Positions 27,057 through 36,092 of a DNA stretch of 64,000 nucleotides are shown in pieces. Position numbers and translations under genes: made by a program. The notes below the pieces were generated by a model. The model was not told the origin of the DNA and did no database searches. It saw nothing but the letters and a program-made list of their open reading frames with translations. Each line of letters starts with the position of its first letter. Position 1 is the stretch's first letter. Source of the DNA: Carboxylicivirga linearis (GTDB lineage Bacteria > Bacteroidota > Bacteroidia > Bacteroidales > Marinilabiliaceae); contig NZ_JAGUCO010000015.1 of NCBI RefSeq assembly GCF_018271995.1, forward strand, positions 1 through 64,000. Direction: 5' to 3'.

Positions 27057-28790
27057 ATGAAAATGAAAATTAGAAACAAACTGATTAGGCGCGCTTTGTA
27101 CGCAACAGTTTTTGCTGCATTTGGCTTAGTTGGGTGTGAACAATCAGATAGGTATTTGATTGATGCACCCTCTGATCTTCAAGACAGGATCGACTCTATT
27201 GCAGATGCGAATGCAAGTAAAGATACTGGAGATACTACTTATATTAATATCTCTACATCGTTAGTTGGCCAGGAAGATTACAGTTCTGGCTGGTGGGCTG
27301 ATTTTTCAGATTACTTCACTATTCCAACAAATAAGCTATTACATCTTGAGTTTATTAACCATAATGGAGGTAGTGAAAATAATTGGAATAACTGGAATCT
27401 GGCTGTCACCAATGAAGTAGCAGATCGTGATGGTGATGGTTATGCAGAATACTTTGTATTACGCTCAGATGCTTACGGTTGGGGAGGTGGAATGGCTGAT
27501 ATAGATGAACGCTACGCTTTCGATCTGAATATGGTGTCACATGACTATCCTGATACGGATGGAGATGGTGATATTTGGAATGACTTCCGAGCTACCATGG
27601 ATGGAGCAACGGTTTCTATCGATATTGATCACTCAGCTACAGGTAATGTATTTGTTACGGCTACTGCTGTAGGAACAAATGGTACAACAATAACTGAAAC
27701 ATATCATCAAGGTGTTTCTGCATCTGATGATATTACAGCATTCTTAATTTGTGATGCCAGTTATTTCGAGATGAATACAGCATATTTGATTCCTTCAAAA
27801 GTAACTGTAGTAGAAGATGTAAGTCCGATATCAATTGAAGTTACAGGAACTCCGAAATTTGTTGAAATAGGAAATGAAGATTTCTGGGGAGATGGAGTGG
27901 CAACCGTAACCTTTGCAGATGGTTCAAGTGCTGAAGTAGACACAGCTGATGTCTCGTTTAGTGTAATACCAGATATGACTACATTGGGAGAAAAAACAGT
28001 TGCGGTAGCATACAGTAAAACCAAGCAAGGTAATTATGGTCCGGCAGTAACAACTTCTTACACTCTTGAGGTTACAAATGCAGTTACTTCATTGGAAATA
28101 ACTACTATGCCTGAAATGACAATCTATGCATTTTATGGCACAGAATCACCTGCATTTGATCCTGCTGGATTGGTTGTAACAGCTACTTATTCTGACGGTT
28201 CAACGGGTATACTTGAGAACTCAACTTTAGAATTTGAAATTCCTCTTGTTGCAGGTGATCAAAATGCGACGGTTTCATATGTAGGTGCAACAGGCACGGT
28301 AAGTACAACTTTACCGCTTACTATTGTAGAAGGTACCAGTCAGGTAGGAGCGATAGATTTCTCTACTGCCTGGTGGACTGAATTCTCAGATGATTATGCT
28401 GTAGCATCAGGTGAGAGTAAAGTAATTACCATGTACTGCTATTCAAACGAGGTTAATAACTGGCATAGCCCATGTACTATTCTTCGTAAGGCTGATAATG
28501 CTGAATATGGCGTAGTTCGTATGGATAACTTTGGTTGGGGTGCTGGTTACGAAGGTATTGCCACTGCAACAAATGATTGGAACTTTGATGTATTTGCATC
28601 CAATTTAAATGGTTCTAAAGTGGTAATCACAGTAACAAACAATGGCGACAATACGGCTGATATTAATTACGATGTTACCTATGCTACGGGAGAAGTTCAT
28701 TTCCAGAAATATGAAGGTATAGAAGTTGACAGCTCTGATTTGAATTGTGCTCTGGTTATTGAGGGTGCTTATGTCGTGATTACTGAATAA
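27057..28790 (+). CDS. Surface glycan-binding lipoprotein with duplicated aromatic-rich module
   Basis: A 577-residue lipoprotein (lipobox LVGC, Cys27). Two related modules of 145-175 residues lie at the ends (about 70-245 and 430-577). Both contain WWxxFSD, an NNW segment, AEYxVxRxDxxGWGxG, and a closing AYxxI-like strand. Copy 1 also has two acidic loops (DRDGDGYAE and DTDGDGD) that look like calcium sites. Between them lie two Ig-like domains (VTFADGSSAEV and TYSDGSTG). Position before susC and the exposed aromatics suggest a glycan-binding protein (SusE/F-like role, not homologous by eye). ATG 27057 is preferred over an in-frame TTG at 27042. Confidence 0.75.
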   Translation: MKMKIRNKLIRRALYATVFAAFGLVGCEQSDRYLIDAPSDLQDRIDSIADANASKDTGDTTYINISTSLVGQEDYSSGWWADFSDYFTIPTNKLLHLEFINHNGGSENNWNNWNLAVTNEVADRDGDGYAEYFVLRSDAYGWGGGMADIDERYAFDLNMVSHDYPDTDGDGDIWNDFRATMDGATVSIDIDHSATGNVFVTATAVGTNGTTITETYHQGVSASDDITAFLICDASYFEMNTAYLIPSKVTVVEDVSPISIEVTGTPKFVEIGNEDFWGDGVATVTFADGSSAEVDTADVSFSVIPDMTTLGEKTVAVAYSKTKQGNYGPAVTTSYTLEVTNAVTSLEITTMPEMTIYAFYGTESPAFDPAGLVVTATYSDGSTGILENSTLEFEIPLVAGDQNATVSYVGATGTVSTTLPLTIVEGTSQVGAIDFSTAWWTEFSDDYAVASGESKVITMYCYSNEVNNWHSPCTILRKADNAEYGVVRMDNFGWGAGYEGIATATNDWNFDVFASNLNGSKVVITVTNNGDNTADINYDVTYATGEVHFQKYEGIEVDSSDLNCALVIEGAYVVITE

Positions 28791-28813
28791 TTATAAAGAA
28801 TAATACAAATACT

Positions 28814-31800
28814 ATGAAATATATATATATAATCCTGTTGGGATTGTTGACACTACTACCGTCAATATATGCAGAAGGAAACGGCAAAGCCGACCAGACC
28901 GCAATGATTCAACAAGGGGAAATAACTGTGATGGGTAAAATCGTTGATGAAAACGGAGAACCCCTAATTGGTGCTACTATTCAGGAAAAAGGTACTACAA
29001 ATGGTATTATTACTGATATTGATGGTAATTTTTCTCTAAATGTTTCTTCCGATGCAACTCTAATACTATCATTTATTGGATACAATAGCGTTGAAATAAA
29101 TGTTGAAGGTAAAACAGCCCTCGGAAATATTACGATGGTAGCAGATACCAGAGAAATAGACCAGGTAGTTGTTATTGGTTATGGTACACAAAAGAAAGCT
29201 GACCTTACAGGTTCAGTAGCCATTGTTGATGCTGATGAGATGAAGAAACAATCGAATTCAAATATTTCAACAATGTTACAAGGTAAAGCATCTGGTGTTC
29301 AAATTACTTCAGATGGTCAGCCGGGAGCAGATCCAACCGTGCGTATTCGTGGTATTGGTTCATTTGGTAACACTAATCCTCTTTACGTTATTGATGGAGT
29401 ACCTATGGGAACAACCATTCGCGATTTCTCTCCAAACGATATCGAATCAATACAAATTCTTAAGGATGCCTCTGCTGCGGCAATCTATGGTTCTCGTGCA
29501 GGTAATGGTGTGATTATCATCACTACTAAACAAGGTAAGAAGAACTCACCAATGAAGATTGACTACAGCGGTTATTATGGTATAGATCAGATTCAAAAAG
29601 GAGTATACGATGTTATGAATGCTGATCAATACAAAGAATACTTAACCATGGCCTATGCAAACAGTGAAGTTGCTCTTCCGGGCGGTTATGATCCTGCAAG
29701 TAGTAATTATTTATGGAATACGCTTGCTGATGGTACCGAAGTTGCTTCAGTTGATACTGATTGGGTTGATGAAGTGTTTAAAACAGGGATTCGTCAAAAT
29801 CATAATATTAACCTTTCTGGTGGTGGTGAAAATAATACTTACAACATTGGTCTTGACTATTTTAGTCAGGAAGGTACGATGGAAGGTGCCGGTCCCAACT
29901 ACGACCGTTTCACAGCTCGTGTGAATAATACGATGGATGTTAAGTTTATTAAAATCAAAACAAGTTTGGTTTATAGCCATAGCGATCAGGATAATATGGC
30001 TCTTAGTAACGCCAACGAGTATGTACAAGGTCTTTATGGAGGTCAATATCCGGTAATGGCTTCAGCACTTCTTTTACCTTCTACTATTAAGGCGTATGAT
30101 GAATCAACATGGGTGCTTGATGACAGACTTTCTTCTGCCGTTGGATGGAGATATGATGCTTACGGTTATGGTACTTACTACGACGATGTTCATGGTGACT
30201 TGCGTATGACCAATGTGTTGATGACAAACAATTTATTGGAAAGAAATGTGAAAGTGGATCGTTTTGTTGGTTCTGCCAATACAAGTTTTGATATTTTAGA
30301 TATGCTTGGTGTGGCAGCCGGCAATCACAAGTTGTCATACAATCTTAACCTGGCATACAATAAAACAATAGTTAAGAATTATTCATTTGTACCGGCCTTT
30401 ATATCAAGTACAATCAACTATTTACCTAAAGAAAGTGAAGTTCTTAATCAGGAATATAGATACACAAGTAATTCTTTAATTGAAAACTATATAAACTATA
30501 GTGGGACATTTGGGAAGCATAACATTGATGCCGTTTTAGGGCAAACCTATCAGAGTGAATATTATCACTCGCTAAGAGGAACGGGTAATAACTTGTCTGA
30601 ACCCTATTATTTGCAGCTGGATAATGCGTCTGAAAGAAATTCATATAGTTATGAAAGCGATTGGATGATAGCGTCATATATTGGTCGTTTTAACTATAAT
30701 TACGATGGTAAGTACTTCTTTTCAGCAACAGCTCGTCGTGATGGTGCAAGTCATCTTTCACCAGAAGATCGTTTCGATATTTTCCCATCAGTATCAGCAG
30801 GATGGCGAATTGAACGAGAAAGCTTCTTTCCTGTAGATCCTTCTACCATCAGCTTGTTTAAGATTCGCGGTAGTTATGGAGAGTTGGGAAGTATTGAAAA
30901 CCTAGGAGTATATGATTATATGGCTACAATGCGCAGAAACGATTATACTTACAGTTTCGGTAATAATAAGGTGACGGGATCTGCTATTTCGGACTTTGTA
31001 AATACAGCCCTAAGATGGGAAAGCAAAAAAACGCTTGACTTTGGTTTTGATCTGGCTATGTTCAATAATCAGTTTGAGTTTAATTTCGACTGGTATGAAG
31101 CAACATCGGAAGCTTTGCACTATGGTGTAAAAGTTCCATCTTCAGGTGGTTTTACAAATGATAGAGTAAGTATGAATGCATCCACTATGGTTAACTCAGG
31201 ATTGGAATTCTTATTTACTTATCGCAACTACAACCATGCAGTTAAGTACGATATTTCTGCAAATGTTTCAACACTATCCAATGAGGTAACTAGTTTAGGA
31301 GTTGCCGATGAGCCTCAAAATGATGGAATATGTCGCACAGAGGTTGGTCGCGAAGTGGGATCATTCTATGGTTGGGTGCTAGAAGATGATGTGAAAAATG
31401 AAGATGGAACTTACAATATCAGAAATGGTATAGCTCAAAATCAGGCTGCTATCGATGGTCGTCAAAACGAAGACGGCATGTTTATTTCTCAACCGGGAGC
31501 TGAGGCAGGTGATCTTTTGTACAAAGATTTGAATGGCGATGGAACCATTAATGCCGAAGACAGAACCTTTATAGGTAGTGGTTTACCTGATGTTAACTTT
31601 GGTTTAAATGCACGTGTTGAATGGAATGGTTTCGACTTAAGTGTTGCTACATTTGGTGCTGCCGGTTTTAAAGCAGTTGATTTTGTTGATATGGAATTAC
31701 GTAATTCTTATGGTGCTACAAATAAAGATGTTAGTCTGTTAAATGCTTGGACACCTACTAATACAAATACTAATGTTCCGCGAGTGCAATATAAATCGGC

Positions 31801-32077
31801 TAATGCAACAAATAATTATTTCAGTGATAGATACATACAGGACGCATCCTATTTGAGGATTGCAAACGTGCAATTAGGTTATAATTTCCCTGATCAATGG
31901 TTTAATGGTGTGGTTAGTAATGTTCGTGTTTACGCTTCAGGTCAGAATTTATATACATTCAGCAAATACAAAGGTTATAATGTAGACTTTGCAGGCGGTA
32001 CATATACACCAGGTTATAATTATGCATCGTATCCAACACCGCGATCATTTATGTTTGGATTAAACCTATCATTCTAA
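28814..32077 (+). CDS. SusC/RagA family TonB-dependent outer-membrane transporter
   Basis: A 1087-residue outer-membrane importer that takes up oligosaccharides with TonB energy, paired with SusD. A signal peptide (about 1-20) is followed by a carboxypeptidase-regulatory-like domain (VMGKIVDENGEPLIGATI, about 37-115), the plug opening with VVVIGYGTQKKADLTGSV and holding VRIRGIGSFGNTNPLYVIDGVP, then the beta-barrel ending in FMFGLNLSF with a terminal Phe. Size is typical of SusC. It follows the glycan-binding gene by 23 bp and precedes susD by 30 bp, forming one operon under the 26793-26851 promoter. Confidence 0.96.
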   Translation: MKYIYIILLGLLTLLPSIYAEGNGKADQTAMIQQGEITVMGKIVDENGEPLIGATIQEKGTTNGIITDIDGNFSLNVSSDATLILSFIGYNSVEINVEGKTALGNITMVADTREIDQVVVIGYGTQKKADLTGSVAIVDADEMKKQSNSNISTMLQGKASGVQITSDGQPGADPTVRIRGIGSFGNTNPLYVIDGVPMGTTIRDFSPNDIESIQILKDASAAAIYGSRAGNGVIIITTKQGKKNSPMKIDYSGYYGIDQIQKGVYDVMNADQYKEYLTMAYANSEVALPGGYDPASSNYLWNTLADGTEVASVDTDWVDEVFKTGIRQNHNINLSGGGENNTYNIGLDYFSQEGTMEGAGPNYDRFTARVNNTMDVKFIKIKTSLVYSHSDQDNMALSNANEYVQGLYGGQYPVMASALLLPSTIKAYDESTWVLDDRLSSAVGWRYDAYGYGTYYDDVHGDLRMTNVLMTNNLLERNVKVDRFVGSANTSFDILDMLGVAAGNHKLSYNLNLAYNKTIVKNYSFVPAFISSTINYLPKESEVLNQEYRYTSNSLIENYINYSGTFGKHNIDAVLGQTYQSEYYHSLRGTGNNLSEPYYLQLDNASERNSYSYESDWMIASYIGRFNYNYDGKYFFSATARRDGASHLSPEDRFDIFPSVSAGWRIERESFFPVDPSTISLFKIRGSYGELGSIENLGVYDYMATMRRNDYTYSFGNNKVTGSAISDFVNTALRWESKKTLDFGFDLAMFNNQFEFNFDWYEATSEALHYGVKVPSSGGFTNDRVSMNASTMVNSGLEFLFTYRNYNHAVKYDISANVSTLSNEVTSLGVADEPQNDGICRTEVGREVGSFYGWVLEDDVKNEDGTYNIRNGIAQNQAAIDGRQNEDGMFISQPGAEAGDLLYKDLNGDGTINAEDRTFIGSGLPDVNFGLNARVEWNGFDLSVATFGAAGFKAVDFVDMELRNSYGATNKDVSLLNAWTPTNTNTNVPRVQYKSANATNNYFSDRYIQDASYLRIANVQLGYNFPDQWFNGVVSNVRVYASGQNLYTFSKYKGYNVDFAGGTYTPGYNYASYPTPRSFMFGLNLSF

Positions 32078-32107
32078 TATTTATAATCTGAAAAATAAAG
32101 AAGCTAT

Positions 32108-33949
32108 ATGAAACGTTTAAATATATATCTAGTAATATTCGCGATTATCGCAGGCCTTACAGCTTGTGATGACCAACTCGATGTTGAAAACCCGAATAGT
32201 CAAACAACTTTCGATTTTGGAAATACGGAGTCGGAACTTCAGGAGGCTGTAATTGCTTGTTACAATCGAATTCGTTTAGAAGGTACTTTTGCCCGTGTTG
32301 GTTATGTTATTGATGCTGTGCGTGGTGATGAAGTCTGGAACTCATCTCAACAATGGTATATAGATGCTGATAACCTTAATCATACATCTGCTTATTTTAT
32401 GGCTGAATGGCCATGGCGTGATAACTATCATGTGGTAAACCGTGCCAACTTTGTACTTAAAAAAGTGGAAGATGTTGAAATGTCAGAGGATTCCTATAAT
32501 GAGATTAAAGGACAGGCTCTTTTCTTAAGGTCATTGGCATACTACAATTTAGCTACTATTTATCAGGATGTTCCGTTGATTACTAATTACGACGATTATG
32601 TTGATATTAGCACTTTGTATGCAACTACTGCCAGCCAGGACTCAGTTTTAAATAAAGTAGAGGAAGATCTTACTGAAGCCATGAAAATATTGCCTTCACG
32701 CAATGAAGGTGGCGAATGGGCCAGTGGTCGTGCTACTTGTGGAGCTGCTGCAGGATACATGGCTCGCACGCTGATGTTCCGTCAGAAATATGCAGAAGCC
32801 TATACTGTATTAAAAGATATAATTGCCGGCGAATATGGAAATTATGCACTGGCTGCCGATTTTGGTGACAACTTTAAAGAAAGTACCGAGAATAATTCAG
32901 AGAGTCTTTTTGAAGTACAGTTTATGGACTTTGGAACCGGTGGAACTGATGAAGAATGGACTCCGGTAAATATAAGTCCAAATGCAACACAAGGGCATGC
33001 TGTTGAGGCTAACTATGCTCCTCAGGATAAAGGTAGTTGGGGTGACTGTGCAGCAGCACCATGGTTGTATAACCTATTTAAAAAAGAAACCTGTACAGAT
33101 GGATTCCCTGATCCACGATTGTATTGGACATTGGTTACATATGAGCCAGAATATAACGTTGTAACAGATGTTGCAACAGCGGCCTATCCTAATGGTGACC
33201 CTCGTACAAATGTGGCTTATAAATCAGAACTATCAGCAGTTACAGGTGATAAGGATAATGATTGGGTTCTGAATTATCGTTCCAACACTTCACAGGGAGG
33301 CATATCAATTGCTAAATGGACTTACGCTCGATTAGATATATCAGAAGATGTTATTGTGGGGTTAAGATCCGGTATTAACTTACGTTTGATGCGTTATAGT
33401 GATGTTTTATTACGTGCCGCAGAATGTGAGAATGAACTTAACGGACCAACACAAACAGCTATCGATTACATTAACGAAGTTCGTCAACGTGTAGCTCTAC
33501 CAGATCTTCAACTTTCTGATTTTCCAACAGCAGATGCTCTTTTTGAGCAAATTGCAAATGTGGAACGTCCAAAAGAGTTTGGTTGTGAAAACGGTCGTGG
33601 TACTGACTTAATTCGTTGGGGATTCTTCTATGATGATGGTCGTATGCAGCAGATTAAAGAGCATGCTTATTATAAATTGGCACCGAAACAACTTTATACC
33701 TGGGAAGAGGATGGAGAAGAAAAGCAAGAAGAGTTTGTTGTTGTTGATTTAGAGGAATTAACTTCAGAAAATGCCAGTGGTTCATCATACGATAGTTATG
33801 TTGTTGGACATGAGTATTTCCCTGTATGGCAAACAAATTTGGATACTAATCCTAATCTTACTGGAAACTCAGCCAATAATAACTCAGATAACAGTGTTGC
33901 ATTCTTTGAAAAAGGATATACTGTTCGCCCTGTTTATAATTTAGATTAA
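32108..33949 (+). CDS. SusD/RagB family surface glycan-binding lipoprotein
   Basis: A 613-residue lipoprotein (lipobox LTAC, Cys20), followed by an acidic DDQLDVENPN stretch typical of the Bacteroidota surface-export signal. The helical TPR-like SusD fold is seen in IKGQALFLRSLAYYNLATIYQDVPL (a shortened form of the conserved FLRAxxYFxL motif) and the C-terminal RLMRYSDVLLRAAECENEL and VERPKEFGCENGRGTDLIRWG. SusD caps the SusC pore and binds the glycan. A strong terminator follows, so this closes the operon. Confidence 0.95.
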   Translation: MKRLNIYLVIFAIIAGLTACDDQLDVENPNSQTTFDFGNTESELQEAVIACYNRIRLEGTFARVGYVIDAVRGDEVWNSSQQWYIDADNLNHTSAYFMAEWPWRDNYHVVNRANFVLKKVEDVEMSEDSYNEIKGQALFLRSLAYYNLATIYQDVPLITNYDDYVDISTLYATTASQDSVLNKVEEDLTEAMKILPSRNEGGEWASGRATCGAAAGYMARTLMFRQKYAEAYTVLKDIIAGEYGNYALAADFGDNFKESTENNSESLFEVQFMDFGTGGTDEEWTPVNISPNATQGHAVEANYAPQDKGSWGDCAAAPWLYNLFKKETCTDGFPDPRLYWTLVTYEPEYNVVTDVATAAYPNGDPRTNVAYKSELSAVTGDKDNDWVLNYRSNTSQGGISIAKWTYARLDISEDVIVGLRSGINLRLMRYSDVLLRAAECENELNGPTQTAIDYINEVRQRVALPDLQLSDFPTADALFEQIANVERPKEFGCENGRGTDLIRWGFFYDDGRMQQIKEHAYYKLAPKQLYTWEEDGEEKQEEFVVVDLEELTSENASGSSYDSYVVGHEYFPVWQTNLDTNPNLTGNSANNNSDNSVAFFEKGYTVRPVYNLD

Positions 33950-33971
33950 GAGGTTTTTTTGATAAAATACT

Positions 33972-34020
33972 ACTTCCTTATCGATGTACTTTTGTATGTT
34001 GATAAGGAAGTTTTTTTTTT
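33972..34020 (+). terminator. Terminator after susD
   Basis: Perfect 11-bp stem ACTTCCTTATC/GATAAGGAAGT (33972-33982 and 34001-34011), an 18-nt loop and a run of ten T. Confidence 0.92.
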
Positions 34021-34159
34021 GCCCAAATTGTTTGAGATGTAGGATAGAAATGGACGGTTTCTTCTCTTTCTTAGCCAGTACTAATAAGAAATTTCATCTT
34101 TTTTTTCTTATTGGATCAGTGGTAGTGGATGTTGGCATAATAGTAAAAGAAGGTATCTA

Positions 34160-34218
34160 TTTTTCTACATGAAATAAGATATAGTCCACCTCTGTAGATT
34201 ATTAATTACCTTATTTTG
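34160..34218 (+). promoter_or_regulatory. Promoter with tandem HTCS-type half-sites, GH43 lipoprotein gene
   Basis: Half-sites TTTTTCTACAT (34160-34170, weak) and ATAGTCCACCT (34181-34191, 10 of 11) are 21 bp apart, followed after 19 bp by TTATTTTG (34211-34218), one base from TAnnTTTG. The predicted leader is about 21 nt. The rest of the 33950-34245 gap is the susD terminator and unremarkable AT-rich sequence. Confidence 0.5.
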
Positions 34219-34245
34219 AATCAAAATCTTTTAAGCTTGTGAAAT

Positions 34246-35892
34246 ATGAAGAAATTTATTTGGGGATTGAGTGCAATAATGATTTTTGCCTGGATTGGAT
34301 GTTCTGATAGTGGAACAGACCCAAAGCCAGATCCAGATCCAGACCCGGATCCAGACCCGGAATATGTGATTCCAACATATAATGATGATTATACATGGTC
34401 AGGTGATGATATTGCCTCATGGAATAACAGATCACAATGGAACTTAGCTAATGTGCATGATCCATCTGTAGCTTATTACAAAGGATATTACTATATGTAT
34501 AATACAGATGCTTCGTTTGGAAACGAGCATGAAGGTCATGGGCATTTTCAAGGAAAGCGTTCAACTGATTTAGTTAATTGGGAATGGATTGGTGGACCTT
34601 TTTATGATCCTCCTGCTTGGGTGGCTGATTCACTGAATAATATTCGTTCACGAATGGGGTTAGATGCAATAGCTGAAAATGATATTCAGTATGGATATTG
34701 GGCTCCTGTAGTGCGAAAAATTACTGTTGGAGGGCAAGAAAAGTTACGCATGTATTATAGTATCATTATCGATAACTATATTAAAACGGGTAATCCTATA
34801 TCAGAAGCTTTTGATGGAAGCTGGACAGAGCGTGCATTTATTGGTATGTGCGAGTCAATTGATCCTGCCGGAGCTGTATGGGAAGACAAGGGATTTGTTA
34901 CTTGTTCATCATCAGACAGAGGATTAGATTATAGTCGTGCCAGTACATCGGACTGGAGCGGATATTTTTACTACAATGCAATCGATCCAACGTACGTTGT
35001 TACAGATGATGGAAAGCATTATTTAGTGCATGGCTCGTGGCACAGTGGCTTTAGTATCTTAGAAGTAAATGCCACAACAGGAAAGCCAATTAATGAGTTA
35101 GGCGAACCTTATGCATATAGTGTTAGTGCGTTAACCGCCAGATATGGTAAGAGGATTGCAACTCGCACACCTGGTTCACGTTGGCAAGGTAGCGAAGCAC
35201 CGGAAATAGTGTATAAAGATGGTTACTATTATCTGTTTATGGCTTATGATGGTTTAGATGTGCCTTATAACACTCGTGTTTGTCGATCTACTTCAATTGA
35301 TGGACCTTATTATGGTAGCGATGGAGCTAATGTAACCGAAGGAGCAGATTGTTACCCCATAATAACACATCCTTATCAGTTTAATAATCATTCTGGTTGG
35401 GTGGGTATTGCTCATTGTGCCGTTTTTCAGGATGAAGATGGCGATTGGTTTTATGCATCGCAAGGTCGGTTACCTGCTGGAACCAATGGTAATGATTATG
35501 CCAATGCCAATATGATGGGGCATGTACGAAAAATTCGCTGGACTGTAGGAGGATGGCCGGTAGTTATGCCTGAAAGATATACAGGTGTGCCAGAAAAAGA
35601 AATAACTGTTGATGAAATGGTTGGAAAATGGGAGTGTATAACCTTAAAATATAGTTATGGAAATATGCAAACATCAACTGACTTGATATTAGCAGACGAT
35701 GGAACTGCAAGTGGTGCTTTAAATGGAAGTTGGTCATTTAATAGCTCAACCAATAGATTAACCGTTGGTAATTTGACTTTGTATGTAGAGCGCGAAGTTG
35801 ATTGGGAGGCAAATCCAAGAGAGGTTACCATTGTATTCACAGGTCTTACCGATGATAGTAAGTACTCTTTGTGGGGTAAAAAGGTAGAGTAG
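34246..35892 (+). CDS. GH43 arabinan endo-1,5-alpha-L-arabinosidase-like surface lipoprotein
   Basis: A 548-residue lipoprotein (lipobox IGC, Cys19) with an acidic Pro-Asp repeat linker (six PD units), suggesting export to the cell surface. The five-bladed GH43 catalytic domain shows the three family acids: Asp72 in VHDPSV, Asp247 in AIDPTYV and Glu320 in SEAPEIVYKDGYYYLF. A C-terminal beta domain (about 455-548, ending YSLWGKKVE) is typical of extracellular endo-arabinanases of this group. Likely role: first cut of the arabinan backbone outside the cell. Endo activity is inferred from similarity. Confidence 0.88.
   Translation: MKKFIWGLSAIMIFAWIGCSDSGTDPKPDPDPDPDPDPEYVIPTYNDDYTWSGDDIASWNNRSQWNLANVHDPSVAYYKGYYYMYNTDASFGNEHEGHGHFQGKRSTDLVNWEWIGGPFYDPPAWVADSLNNIRSRMGLDAIAENDIQYGYWAPVVRKITVGGQEKLRMYYSIIIDNYIKTGNPISEAFDGSWTERAFIGMCESIDPAGAVWEDKGFVTCSSSDRGLDYSRASTSDWSGYFYYNAIDPTYVVTDDGKHYLVHGSWHSGFSILEVNATTGKPINELGEPYAYSVSALTARYGKRIATRTPGSRWQGSEAPEIVYKDGYYYLFMAYDGLDVPYNTRVCRSTSIDGPYYGSDGANVTEGADCYPIITHPYQFNNHSGWVGIAHCAVFQDEDGDWFYASQGRLPAGTNGNDYANANMMGHVRKIRWTVGGWPVVMPERYTGVPEKEITVDEMVGKWECITLKYSYGNMQTSTDLILADDGTASGALNGSWSFNSSTNRLTVGNLTLYVEREVDWEANPREVTIVFTGLTDDSKYSLWGKKVE
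34323..34362 (+). repeat. Hexanucleotide tandem repeat encoding a Pro-Asp linker
   Basis: Degenerate tandem CCAGAT/CCAGAC/CCGGAT units inside the GH43 gene, encoding the (PD)n linker after the lipid anchor. Such units can change copy number by slippage. Confidence 0.7.
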
Positions 35893-35900
35893 AATAATTG

Positions 35901-35926
35901 AAAGAGTATTGTTAAGTACTCTTTTT
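35901..35926 (+). terminator. Terminator after the GH43 lipoprotein gene
   Basis: 8-bp stem AAAGAGTA/TACTCTTT (35901-35908 and 35917-35924), loop of 8, T run to 35926. Confidence 0.7.
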
Positions 35927-35944
35927 AGACTAAAAATTAAATAT

Positions 35945-35990
35945 AAGCCCCGGTAAAGGATTAAAAACCTTTATCGGGGCTTATTTTATT
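35945..35990 (+). terminator. Second, stronger terminator before the epimerase gene
   Basis: 15-bp stem with one G-T pair (35945-35959 and 35968-35982, core AAGCCCCG/CGGGGCTT), followed by a T-rich tail. Confidence 0.85.
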
Positions 35991-36092
35991 CACCTCTCAG
36001 ATATATAATCAAGAAAAAAAGTTAATTTTACTTTTAATAAATTAATCAACCAGGGAATAATCCCTTGAAGTTAAACTAATATTTAGATTCAT

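Noticed and set aside
33987-33994. Exact TACTTTTG box
   Set aside because: It sits in the loop of the susD terminator and is too far from the next gene; the half-site-linked box at 34211 fits better.
33984-34172. Open frame of 62 codons downstream of susD
   Set aside because: It begins inside the susD terminator and overlaps the distal half-site of the next promoter; no protein-like features.
35985-35995. Half-site-like TTTATTCACCT upstream of the epimerase gene
   Set aside because: It lies in the tail of a terminator, has no partner 21 bp away and no -7 box 19 bp downstream.
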